Source: Actinoplanes cyaneus (lineage in GTDB: Bacteria > Actinomycetota > Actinomycetes > Mycobacteriales > Micromonosporaceae). Taken from it: a DNA stretch of 42,934 nucleotides. Position 1 is the first letter of the stretch. Every line of letters starts with the position of its first letter. The stretch is taken from the NCBI RefSeq assembly GCF_016862095.1, contig NZ_BOMH01000046.1, positions 1 to 42,934 of the forward strand, given 5' to 3'. The notes under the pieces are model-generated. The model saw nothing but the letters and a program-made list of their open reading frames with translations. It did not search any database and was not told the origin of the DNA. The translations under genes were made by a program, and so were the position numbers. This document shows positions 15,154 through 22,184 of the stretch, in pieces.

Positions 15154-16295
15154 TGTTCGAGTACTTCCCCGGCAACTACGTCTGGAACCTGGGCGTGGTC
15201 GCCACCCTGAACAGTGGTGGTCTGATCGACGAGGTCGACCGCGCCTGCCGCCCGATCCGCGAGCTCGGTGCCCAGGGTGCCGACGTCGGCACCAGGGAGT
15301 TCATGGCGTCGTGGGCCGCGGTCGCCGAGGACCTGGCGACACAGGCCGCCGCCGACGAGGCCGCCGGGCACCTGCGCACCGCGGGTCAGAAGTACCAGCG
15401 GGCCACGAACTACCTGGCACAGGCCGAGCGCATGCAGTCCGCCAAGAAGCCGGACCGCAACGTCTTCTACCGCCGCTGTCTGGAACTGCAGCAGAAGGCG
15501 TTTGACCTGATCGACCCGGCGACGACCCGGGTGGAGATCCCGTTCGAGGGCGCGCTGCTCCCCGCGTACTTCAAGAAGGCTGTTCCGGACGGCCCGGCCC
15601 CGGTGATCATCATGTTCAACGGGCTGGACTCCACCAAGGAGCACATGTACGCCTCGGGCTTCCCGCAGGAGATGGCCGCCCGCGGCATCTCCACGCTGAT
15701 GGTCGACACCCCGGGCAGCGGCGAGGCGCTGCGGCTGCTCGGCCTGACCAGCCGGGTCGAGTCCGAGGACTGGGCTCGCGCGTGCGTCGACTACCTGCTG
15801 ACCCGCGACGACGTCGTCACCGGCAAGATCGGACTGGTCGGGTGGTCGCTGGGCGGCTACTACGCGCCGCGCGCCGCCGCGTTCGAGAAGCGGCTCGCGC
15901 TCTGCGTGGCGTGGGGCGCCAACCACGACTGGGGCGCGGTGCAGAAGCGCCGGCTCGAACGCGAGGGGGAGCACCCGGTCCCGCACTACTGGGACCACGT
16001 GCTCTGGGTGTGGGGCGAGACCGATCTGGACACGTTCATCAAGAAGGCCGAAGCGGTCAACCTGGACGGCGTCGTCGAGAAGATCACCGTGCCGTTCCTG
16101 ATCGCGCACGGCGAGAACGACCGGCAGATCCCGCTGCAGTACGCCCACCGCTCGTACGAGCAGGCGGTCAACGCGCCCCGGCGTGACCTGCGGATCTTCA
16201 CGGCGGCCGAGGGCGGGGCCGAGCACATCGGGCTCGACCACTTCGCGCACGTGCAGACGTACATCGCAGACTGGATCGTGGACGTGCTGTCATGA
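15153..16295 (+). CDS. Alpha/beta hydrolase resembling 2,6-dihydroxypseudooxynicotine (C-C) hydrolase
   Basis: This 380-residue hydrolase has an N-terminal helical domain of about 120 residues (MFEYFPGNYVWNLGVV..., later ATNYLAQAERMQ and RRCLELQQKAFDLI) and a canonical alpha/beta hydrolase. Ser232 is in GWSLGGYYAPR, Asp323 in GENDRQIP and His358 in GAEHIGLDH. This layout matches the nicotine-pathway C-C hydrolase of Arthrobacter rather than the BphD family; the assignment is by domain layout and remembered motifs. After ring cleavage such an enzyme could split a C-C or ester bond in the product. Its ATG overlaps the FAH stop by one base, and its stop overlaps the next start as ATGA. Confidence 0.88.
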   Translation: MFEYFPGNYVWNLGVVATLNSGGLIDEVDRACRPIRELGAQGADVGTREFMASWAAVAEDLATQAAADEAAGHLRTAGQKYQRATNYLAQAERMQSAKKPDRNVFYRRCLELQQKAFDLIDPATTRVEIPFEGALLPAYFKKAVPDGPAPVIIMFNGLDSTKEHMYASGFPQEMAARGISTLMVDTPGSGEALRLLGLTSRVESEDWARACVDYLLTRDDVVTGKIGLVGWSLGGYYAPRAAAFEKRLALCVAWGANHDWGAVQKRRLEREGEHPVPHYWDHVLWVWGETDLDTFIKKAEAVNLDGVVEKITVPFLIAHGENDRQIPLQYAHRSYEQAVNAPRRDLRIFTAAEGGAEHIGLDHFAHVQTYIADWIVDVLS

Positions 16296-17257
16296 TCGAC
16301 CGCTCCGACCCGGAAGGCGCCATCGCGGCGGCCACGAAACGGTGCTCCAACTGGGGGCGGTGGGGTGCCGACGACGTACGCGGAACGATGAACTTCCTGA
16401 CTCCCGCGCACCGCGCGCACGCCGCGAGCCTGGTGCGGCGCGGCGTGTCCTTCTCGCTGTCGCAGTCGTTCGACGCGAACGGGCCGCAGAAGGGCTGGCG
16501 GCGGCGCACCAACCCGGTGCACACCATGCTCGACACCGGCACCGACGCGGTCACCGGCGTGCAGGGCTTCCCGCACGGGCTCGGCGGCGCCGACGACGTG
16601 ATCGCGATGCCGCTGCAGTGCTCGACGCAGTGGGACGGGCTCGGCCACATCTTCGACCACGGCCACGCCTGGAACGGCCGGCCCGCCGAGAAGGTCGTGA
16701 CCAGCCTCGGCGACGGCGTCACCGGCATCGAGACGGTCGCGTCGGTGATCGCCGGGCGTGGCGTGCTGCTCGACGTGGGGCGTGCTCTCGGCGTCGACGG
16801 CGAGCTTCCGGACGGCTTCGCCATCACGGAAGAACACCTGGTGGAGACCATCGCCCGGCAGGGCGCCACGTCCGCTGTGGGCCAGGGCGACATCGTGCTG
16901 GTACGTACGGGTCAGCTCACCCGCGCCCGCCGCAACGGCTGGGGTGAGTACGCGGGCGGTCCGGCGCCCGGCCTGTCGTTCACCACAGCGGACTGGCTGC
17001 ACCGCACGGAGATCGCCGCGATCGCGACCGACACGTGGGGCTTCGAGGTGCGGCCCAACGAGTTCGACGAGGCGTTCCAGCCGTTGCACCAGGTGGCGAT
17101 CCCGCACATCGGCCTGTTCCTCGGCGAGATGTGGGACCCGGACGAGCTGGCGGCGGACTGCGCGGCCGACGGCGTCTACGAGTTCTGGCTCACCGCCGCC
17201 CCCCTCCCGATCACCGGCGCGGTAGGCAGCCCGGTCAACCCCATCGCCGTCAAGTAA
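16292..17257 (+). CDS. Cyclase-family (kynurenine formamidase-like) metal hydrolase
   Basis: This 321-residue protein of the cyclase/KynB/isatin-hydrolase family comprises metal-dependent hydrolases of amides, formamides or lactams. The family's HxGTHxDxP motif appears as CSTQWDGLGH followed by IFDHGHAWNGR at about residues 110-130. Other marks are GVLLDVGRALG, QGDIVLVRTGQ, GLSFTTADWLHRTEIAAIATDTWGFE and HQVAIPHIGLFLGEMWDPDELA. It overlaps the preceding gene by four bases and closes the operon. In context it suggests that a C-N or lactone bond in a pathway intermediate is hydrolysed, which would favour a nitrogen heterocycle as the ultimate substrate. That is inference only. Confidence 0.88.
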   Translation: MIDRSDPEGAIAAATKRCSNWGRWGADDVRGTMNFLTPAHRAHAASLVRRGVSFSLSQSFDANGPQKGWRRRTNPVHTMLDTGTDAVTGVQGFPHGLGGADDVIAMPLQCSTQWDGLGHIFDHGHAWNGRPAEKVVTSLGDGVTGIETVASVIAGRGVLLDVGRALGVDGELPDGFAITEEHLVETIARQGATSAVGQGDIVLVRTGQLTRARRNGWGEYAGGPAPGLSFTTADWLHRTEIAAIATDTWGFEVRPNEFDEAFQPLHQVAIPHIGLFLGEMWDPDELAADCAADGVYEFWLTAAPLPITGAVGSPVNPIAVK

Positions 17258-17305
17258 CCACCCACCCACCCGAACCCGCCCCACCCGCACGCAAACCGCA
17301 CCTGC

Positions 17306-17415
17306 CGCACCCGCATGCGAGCCGCGCTCGGCGCACTCGCATGCGGGCCGCGCTCGGCGTGGGCCACTCGCACGCGAGCCGCGCGTGCCGCACTCGCACG
17401 CGAATCCGCGTTCGG
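17306..17415. repeat. Array of about four 26-bp repeats with CGCATGCG core
   Basis: Units CGCACTCGCATGCGAGCCGC followed by GCTCGG occur at 17306-17331, 17332-17357, 17364-17388 and 17389-17415, with a weak fifth copy before them. Each has the self-complementary centre CGCATGCG or CGCACGCG. The units directly follow the catabolic operon. There is no coding sequence in 17258-17831. Confidence 0.7.
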
Positions 17416-17442
17416 CCCAGGTCGCGGCGCGCGGCAGGCCCT

Positions 17443-17629
17443 CAGCTGGTTCTGACCGCGGTTTCGGCGGTCAGACAACCACGCTGAGCGCCAGCCGCCC
17501 GCCCCCAGCTGGCTCCGACCGTGGTCGTGCCGGCGCGAAAACCACGGTGAGCCCCAGCCGCCCGCGCCCGGCCCGCAGCTGGTTCTGGCCGTGGTTGTGG
17601 CGGCGGGATAACCACGGTGAGTGCCAGCT
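17443..17629. repeat. Three tandem REP-like hairpin repeats
   Basis: Copies begin at 17443, 17506 and 17576 (spacing 63 and 70). Each starts CAGCTGG, reads into an ACCGYGGT arm, and returns through AACCACGGTGAG to CCAGC, giving an imperfect hairpin of about 19-bp arms. The design resembles the 3657-3705 hairpin, and the last copy shares GTGAGTGCCAGCT with 9623-9635. The repeat lies between the convergent cyclase and DUF3817 genes. Confidence 0.75.
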
Positions 17630-17710
17630 CGAGAGGGCGACCTGCGGCTGGGCCGGGGCGTGCGTGACCGGCTGGGCCTGCACGCCCGCGCGGTTGGCGG
17701 GCAGTGGCCG

Positions 17711-17745
17711 GGAAAGGGGCGCGTCCACTGGACGCGCCCCTTTCC
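17711..17745. terminator. 35-base near-perfect palindrome, probable bidirectional terminator
   Basis: Arms of 17 bases (17711-17727 and 17729-17745) pair perfectly around a single C. Each arm begins GGAAAGGGGC, so the 3' side ends in CCCCTTTCC on either strand. It is placed between the convergent cyclase and DUF3817 genes. Confidence 0.8.
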
Positions 17746-17831
17746 GTGGCGGAGCACAGGCGGTGGCGGCCGCCCAGCGCGCTCCTCTAGCAAAGCTTTC
17801 TAGATCACCGCGTGTGAAACCCGGGTGAAGC

Positions 17832-18152
17832 TCAGACGGTGGCGCTGACCGGCTCGGCGGCCGGGCGGCGCTTCGACACCCAGCGCTCGAAGATCAGCGT
17901 GGTCAGCGGCGGCACGGACGCGCCCAGCGCGAACGCCGTCCGCCAGAGCGACCACCGCTCCGCCCGCGCGACCCAGAGCGTGGCGGCGAGATAGGCCACG
18001 AACAGCGCACCGTGCACCCGCCCGAACAGCCACACGCCCGCGTCAGTGGTGTGCGAGACGTGCTTGAGATACATCCCCACGAGCAGCCCGGTCCACGAGA
18101 ACGCCTCCGCGACCGCGGTCACCCGGAACACCCGGAACGCTTCCACCCGCAA
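17832..18152 (-). CDS. DUF3817 family membrane protein
   Basis: This 106-residue integral membrane protein has three hydrophobic segments: FRVTAVAEAFSWTGLLVGMYLK, GRVHGALFVAYLAATLWVA and TAFALGASVPPLTTLIFERWV. The family signature EAFSWTGLLVGMYLKH..H..D.GVW.FG.VHG is clear. Members are widespread in actinobacteria and have no assigned function. The protein probably spans the cell membrane with a short cytosolic basic tail (SKRRPAAEPVSATV). It is convergent with the catabolic operon across the repeat region and divergent from the hemerythrin gene with 113 bases between. No Shine-Dalgarno of note was seen. Confidence 0.9.
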   Translation of the reverse strand: MRVEAFRVFRVTAVAEAFSWTGLLVGMYLKHVSHTTDAGVWLFGRVHGALFVAYLAATLWVARAERWSLWRTAFALGASVPPLTTLIFERWVSKRRPAAEPVSATV

Positions 18153-18200
18153 CCCCTTTCACGATCCTCGACCCGGAACGGTACGACCTCGAAGTTGAGT

Positions 18201-18225
18201 GTTTCCTGGCAGGAGCCCCGGGTAC
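18201..18225 (+). promoter_or_regulatory. SigB-type stress promoter before the hemerythrin gene
   Basis: GTTT at 18201-18204 and GGGTAC at 18220-18225 are separated by 15 bases. This fits the actinobacterial general-stress consensus GNNT-N14-16-GGGTA(C/T). It lies about 40 bases upstream of the GTG at 18266. The assignment rests on the motif only. Confidence 0.5.
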
Positions 18226-18265
18226 CCGCCGCCGAGGAAGGTCAGCCAACCGCGGAGGGGGATCC

Positions 18266-18835
18266 GTGCCGGACATCGTGGAGATCATCAAGGAGCAGCA
18301 CCAGCAGGTGGAGAAGCTGCTCACCCAGGCGGAGGAGGACGGCTCGGACACGGCCGCGCTGCTCCAGGAGGTGGCCAGGTTGCTGCTGCCGCACTCCGAG
18401 GCCGAGGAGGACTTCGTCTACCCCGCCATCCGGGACAGGGCGCAGGAGACCGGTGCGGAGGTGCGCGACGGCGTCGAGGAGCACCACCAGATCGAGGAGA
18501 TGCTGAAGAGCCTGCTGGACGGCAGCCCGGACGACCCCGGTTACGACGGCACGCTCGCGGCGATCATCGGCGAGTTGCGGCACCACGTCCAGGAGGAAGA
18601 GGAGGACCTGCTCCCGATCCTGGCCGACAACCTCACCGACGACGAGCGGGAGGAGATGGGGCAGCGGTTCGTCGAGGCGACCACCGGCGCGCTGCCCGAG
18701 TCGCCGGCTCCCACAACGGGAGACGCCGGGCACGAGACCCGCCACGAACTCTATGAAAAAGCCAAGGAAAAGGACATCCCGGGCCGGTCGTCGATGACGA
18801 AGGATGAACTGGCCAAAGCAGTCGGTAACGGCTGA
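18266..18835 (+). CDS. Hemerythrin HHE-domain protein with C-terminal Rho_N/SAP-like motif
   Basis: This 189-residue cytosolic protein has a four-helix hemerythrin domain at about residues 4-125. Candidate di-iron ligands are in EQHQQVEKLL, LLPHSEAEEDFVYP, VEEHHQIEEML and LRHHVQEEEEDLLP. It probably binds O2, NO or iron, or senses redox state. After a Pro/Thr linker, residues about 155-189 (TRHELYEKAKEKDIPGRSSMTKDELAKAV) form the short helix-extended-helix found in SAP and Rho N-terminal domains, suggesting nucleic-acid contact. GTG 18266 has a GGAGGGG just upstream. The SigB-like promoter fits a stress role. The combination of hemerythrin and DNA-binding-like tail is seen in actinobacteria but is uncharacterised as far as I know. 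Confidence 0.9.
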   Translation: MPDIVEIIKEQHQQVEKLLTQAEEDGSDTAALLQEVARLLLPHSEAEEDFVYPAIRDRAQETGAEVRDGVEEHHQIEEMLKSLLDGSPDDPGYDGTLAAIIGELRHHVQEEEEDLLPILADNLTDDEREEMGQRFVEATTGALPESPAPTTGDAGHETRHELYEKAKEKDIPGRSSMTKDELAKAVGNG

Positions 18836-18890
18836 GTTCATTCGGGAGGTGTGGATCACACCGGAATGAGCAAGATCTACATTCTCGGGC

Positions 18891-19451
18891 ATGTCGCTGC
18901 AAACGCATCGAAGCCACACCAGGGCCGTTGCGCAACGGCCGGTGCTGGCACCACACCTTCAGGAGACCATCGAGTCCCTCGCCGCCGGCGAGACGGCCCG
19001 CGAGATGGCGGCTCGCCTCTACATCTCGCCGAACACCGTCAAGTCCCGGCTGCGCACGTTGTACCAACAGCTCGGCGCTCGTGACCAGGCGCATGCCGTG
19101 GCCATCGGCTTCCGGATCGGGATCCTCCGCGCGGCCGGCGAGGCCGGCCCGGTCCCCGGGCGGCAGCCGGTCATGATCGGCACCGTCGACCCGGACAGCC
19201 TCCGTGACACGATCGCCGACCTGACCGCGCTGCTGCGCATCGTGGAACGGGTCCGCCAGCTCGACGACGGCCACCTGCCGGACCTGCTCCGGCAGGTGGG
19301 CGAACTGGCCAGCCGGCCGCACGAGGACCCCCGCGACGCGCTGGACCGGATCGCGAAGATAGCGGCCGAGGCCGGGTTCGGCGCGCAAGATCCGGCCGCG
19401 ACCGGATTCAGCGCGCGAGAGGCGGGCGCGAACCCGGGTTCCCGACGATAA
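18891..19451 (+). CDS. LuxR-type helix-turn-helix protein without receiver domain
   Basis: The 186-residue product has a GerE/LuxR DNA-binding domain at its N terminus (about 22-80: LQETIESLAAGETAREMAARLYISPNTVKSRLRTLYQQLGARDQAHAVAIGF). A helical, charged C-terminal half (about 95-165) of unknown function follows. Most LuxR proteins have the DNA-binding domain at the C terminus, so this reversed layout is unusual, and there is no phosphorylation domain. ATG 18891 is used; the ribosome-binding site is weak. It lies 55 bases after the hemerythrin gene on the same strand and may be cotranscribed with it. Confidence 0.82.
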   Translation: MSLQTHRSHTRAVAQRPVLAPHLQETIESLAAGETAREMAARLYISPNTVKSRLRTLYQQLGARDQAHAVAIGFRIGILRAAGEAGPVPGRQPVMIGTVDPDSLRDTIADLTALLRIVERVRQLDDGHLPDLLRQVGELASRPHEDPRDALDRIAKIAAEAGFGAQDPAATGFSAREAGANPGSRR

Positions 19452-19458
19452 TGAACTG

Positions 19459-19707
19459 GTGGGTGACCGTCCGGTGGAGCGGATGCGACCGTGCCGTCGC
19501 TGCGGTCACCCGACCCGGGTGGACCGCATGGTGCAGGGTTATGGGCGTAACTGTGCCGCGCTGATGGGCCTGATCGGCGGCTCTGTCGACACGGGGCATG
19601 CCGGGCCGGATCTGTTCGACCTGCTCGAGGTCGAGCCGGAGGACTCCTGCGACGGGTGGGACCGGCCGGCCGACAGCGACCTCACCGGTGGGCGGCGCAC
19701 CGTGTGA
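19459..19707 (+). CDS. DUF6011-like small zinc-ribbon protein
   Basis: The 82-residue product has a Cys cluster near the N terminus: PCRRCGHP at about residues 11-18 and GYGRNCAA at about 27-34. The CxxC...GYGxxC pattern is that of DUF6011, a small presumed zinc-binding family common in actinobacteria and their phages. The rest is acidic (DLLEVEPEDSCDGWD). GTG 19459 lies seven bases after the LuxR-type gene. An internal ATG at 19483 would still keep all Cys. Function unknown; by analogy it may bind nucleic acid. Confidence 0.65.
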   Translation: MGDRPVERMRPCRRCGHPTRVDRMVQGYGRNCAALMGLIGGSVDTGHAGPDLFDLLEVEPEDSCDGWDRPADSDLTGGRRTV

Positions 19708-19837
19708 CGCTCTCCCGCCGTACGCCGGAACCGGTCTGTGTCGTGAACCGGCGAGAGCTCGAGCGGATGCCCGGAAACAGCGAATCCGTGCCCGTACCTC
19801 CATGAATCCCGTAGTTTGAAGGAGGGAGGGGACGGGT

Positions 19838-22147
19838 GTGGAGTCACGCATTGAGCTGCCGGGGCTCCTGATCGACACCGCGCCGGACGCGATCGTCATC
19901 TGCCGCTCGGACGGCACCGTCACGATCGCGAACCGCCGGGCCCACGACATGTTCGGCTACCCGCCCGGCCGCCTCGTCGGCATCTGTGTCGACGAGCTGT
20001 TCCCGGAGGACGTCCGCCCGGGGCTCCCGGAGAAGCGCGCCGCCTACCTGACCGGCGAGAGCCACCCCCTGCGCCGCGTGCCGCTGCGAGGCAGGCGCCG
20101 CGACGGCGCGGTCTTCCCGGTGGAGATCTCCCTCTCCGGCGTCAGCGCGCCCGACGGTGAGACCTACGTGACCGCGGTCCTGCGTGACGACACCGCCCAG
20201 CGCCGGATGGCCACGAGCCGCGCCCTGCTCGCCTCGGTCGTGCAGTCCTCGCACGACGCGATCGTCACCGTCGGCCTGGACGACCGGGTGCTGTCCTGGA
20301 ATCCGGGTGCCGAGCTGCTCTACGGCTTCCCGGCCGACGAGATGATCGGCGTCCCGATCGACGAGATCATCCCGCCGGACCGGCGCGCCGACGAGCGGCA
20401 GATCCGCGACCTGGTGCGCAAGGGCGCCAGAGTCGACCGATATCGATCATTGCGGCTCACCACCTCCGGCGAGCCGATCGCGGTCGCGGTGCTGACCTCG
20501 CCGCTGCTGGACGAGCACGGCACCGTGGCCGGCACCACCAGCATCGCCCGCGACATCAGCGAACGCGAACGCACCGAGGCACGGGTCCAGGCGATCCTCG
20601 ACGCCGCCCCGGACGCGCTGCTCGGCGTCGCCGAGACAGGCCAGCTGGTGCTGGTCAACGCCGCGGCCGAGCGCCTGTTCGGGCATCCGCGGCAGGAACT
20701 GATCCACCTGCCCGTCGGCTGGCTCCTGCCGGACGGGCTGCCACCCGTCTCGGCCGTGCTGCGGACCGGCGACGACCCGTCCACCCCGCCGGAGACCGAG
20801 CGCGCCGACGCCCGCGAACAGCGCTGGGCCAAGCGCCGGGCGATCCGCAGCGACGGCGCCGAGTTGCCGGTCGACATCACGGTCAGCGCGCTGCACACCG
20901 ACGCCGGCGTGATCACCGTGGCCGCTGTCCGGGACATCACCGACCGGCTCACCGCCGAGGCCGAGCGGCACCGGCTGCGCGAGGAGACCGACCGGCAGAA
21001 GCTCGAGGCCCGCATGCAGCAGGCCCAGCGCCTGGAGAGCCTGGGACAGCTGGCCGGCGGCATCGCGCACGACTTCAACAACCTGCTGGCGGTCATCCTG
21101 AACTACGCGGCGTTCATCATGGAGGACGCCGCCGGAAGCCCGCCGGCCGCCGACGCCGAGCAGATCGCCCGGGCCGCCCGGCGTGGCAGCGATCTCACCC
21201 ACCAGTTGCTGGCCTTCGCCCGGCGTGAGGTGATCCGGCCCCGGCCGCTCGACCTCAACGCGGTGGTCACCGAGGTCTGTCACATGCTGCGGCGGTCTCT
21301 CGGCGAGCACATCACCTTGACGGTACGGACCACCGACGCCCTGCCCGCGGTCATGGCCGACCCGGGACAACTGGAGCAGGTGCTCGTCAACCTCGCGGTC
21401 AACGCCCGCGACGCGATGCCCACCGGTGGCCGCCTCACGATCGACACCGCGCGGGTCGACGTCGACGCGGAGTACTCGACTCCCCGCCTCGGGCTCAGCC
21501 CCGGCCCGTACGTGCGGCTGCGCGTCTCGGACACCGGCACCGGCATGCCCAGGGAGGTGATCGACAAGGCCTTCGAGCCGTTCTTCACCACCAAACCCAG
21601 CGGTCAGGGCACCGGGCTGGGGCTGGCCACCGTCTACGGCATCGTCACGCAGGCCGGCGGGACCGTGCAGATCTACTCCGAGCCGGGGATCGGCACCACG
21701 TTCACGATCCTGCTGCCGGTCACCGACGCGCGGGCGCAGGAGGTGACCACCGGCGGGACCGCCGAGAAGCTGGACGGGCGCGGGGCGACGGTGCTGGTCG
21801 TCGAGGACGAGGACGCGCTGCGCGAGGTGACCTGCCGGATCCTGGTCCGCGGCGGGTACACGGTGCTGGCCGCGACCGGGGGCGAGGAGGCGTTGCGGCT
21901 GGCCGGCTCCCAGCCCGTCGACGTGCTGCTCACCGACGTGATCATGCCGGGGATGCTGGGCAAGGACCTGGCCGACGCGGTGACGGCCCGCCACCCCCGC
22001 ACCAGGGTGTTGTTCATGTCCGGGTACGCCCAGCCGGTCCTGACCGACCACGGGACCCTGGCGGCCGGCGTGCATCTGCTGGAGAAGCCGTTCACCAGCG
22101 CTGAACTGATGCGCGCTCTGCACGATGAGCTGCAAGCGAAGCCTTGA
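19838..22147 (+). CDS. Hybrid histidine kinase: three PAS domains, kinase and C-terminal receiver
   Basis: This 769-residue cytosolic sensor has no membrane segment. PAS domains lie at about 8-125 (DTAPDAIVICRSDGTVTIANRRAHDMFGY), 128-245 (SSHDAIVTVGLDDRVLSWNPGAELLYG) and 250-370 (AAPDALLGVAETGQLVLVNAAAERLFG). The phospho-accepting His is about residue 411 in GGIAHDFNNLL, the HATPase about 480-625 (VNLAVNARDAMP, DTGTGMP, GTGLGLATVYGI), and a receiver about 650-765 with Asp700 in LLTDVIMPG and Lys in EKPF. The HDFNNLL box and fused receiver resemble CckA-type kinases, which pass phosphate to a histidine phosphotransfer protein. No such partner or response regulator is next door. GTG 19838 has GGAGGGAGGGG upstream. 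Confidence 0.93.
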   Translation: MESRIELPGLLIDTAPDAIVICRSDGTVTIANRRAHDMFGYPPGRLVGICVDELFPEDVRPGLPEKRAAYLTGESHPLRRVPLRGRRRDGAVFPVEISLSGVSAPDGETYVTAVLRDDTAQRRMATSRALLASVVQSSHDAIVTVGLDDRVLSWNPGAELLYGFPADEMIGVPIDEIIPPDRRADERQIRDLVRKGARVDRYRSLRLTTSGEPIAVAVLTSPLLDEHGTVAGTTSIARDISERERTEARVQAILDAAPDALLGVAETGQLVLVNAAAERLFGHPRQELIHLPVGWLLPDGLPPVSAVLRTGDDPSTPPETERADAREQRWAKRRAIRSDGAELPVDITVSALHTDAGVITVAAVRDITDRLTAEAERHRLREETDRQKLEARMQQAQRLESLGQLAGGIAHDFNNLLAVILNYAAFIMEDAAGSPPAADAEQIARAARRGSDLTHQLLAFARREVIRPRPLDLNAVVTEVCHMLRRSLGEHITLTVRTTDALPAVMADPGQLEQVLVNLAVNARDAMPTGGRLTIDTARVDVDAEYSTPRLGLSPGPYVRLRVSDTGTGMPREVIDKAFEPFFTTKPSGQGTGLGLATVYGIVTQAGGTVQIYSEPGIGTTFTILLPVTDARAQEVTTGGTAEKLDGRGATVLVVEDEDALREVTCRILVRGGYTVLAATGGEEALRLAGSQPVDVLLTDVIMPGMLGKDLADAVTARHPRTRVLFMSGYAQPVLTDHGTLAAGVHLLEKPFTSAELMRALHDELQAKP

Positions 22148-22184
22148 CTGTTACGTTCGTCGATACGTGGGTAAGCGGGGCGTC

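Noticed and set aside
9600..17629. Transposon or integron ends at the repeat clusters
   Set aside because: No transposase, no target-site duplication and no terminal inverted repeats flanking a gene; hairpin repeats are a simpler reading.
17176..17793. 205-codon minus-strand ORF across the repeat region
   Set aside because: It is made of translated repeats and palindromes and overlaps the cyclase end; no domain is visible.
22125..22184. 20-codon N-terminal extension of the GH15 enzyme
   Set aside because: It overlaps the kinase end and would hide the signal peptide that begins at ATG 22185.
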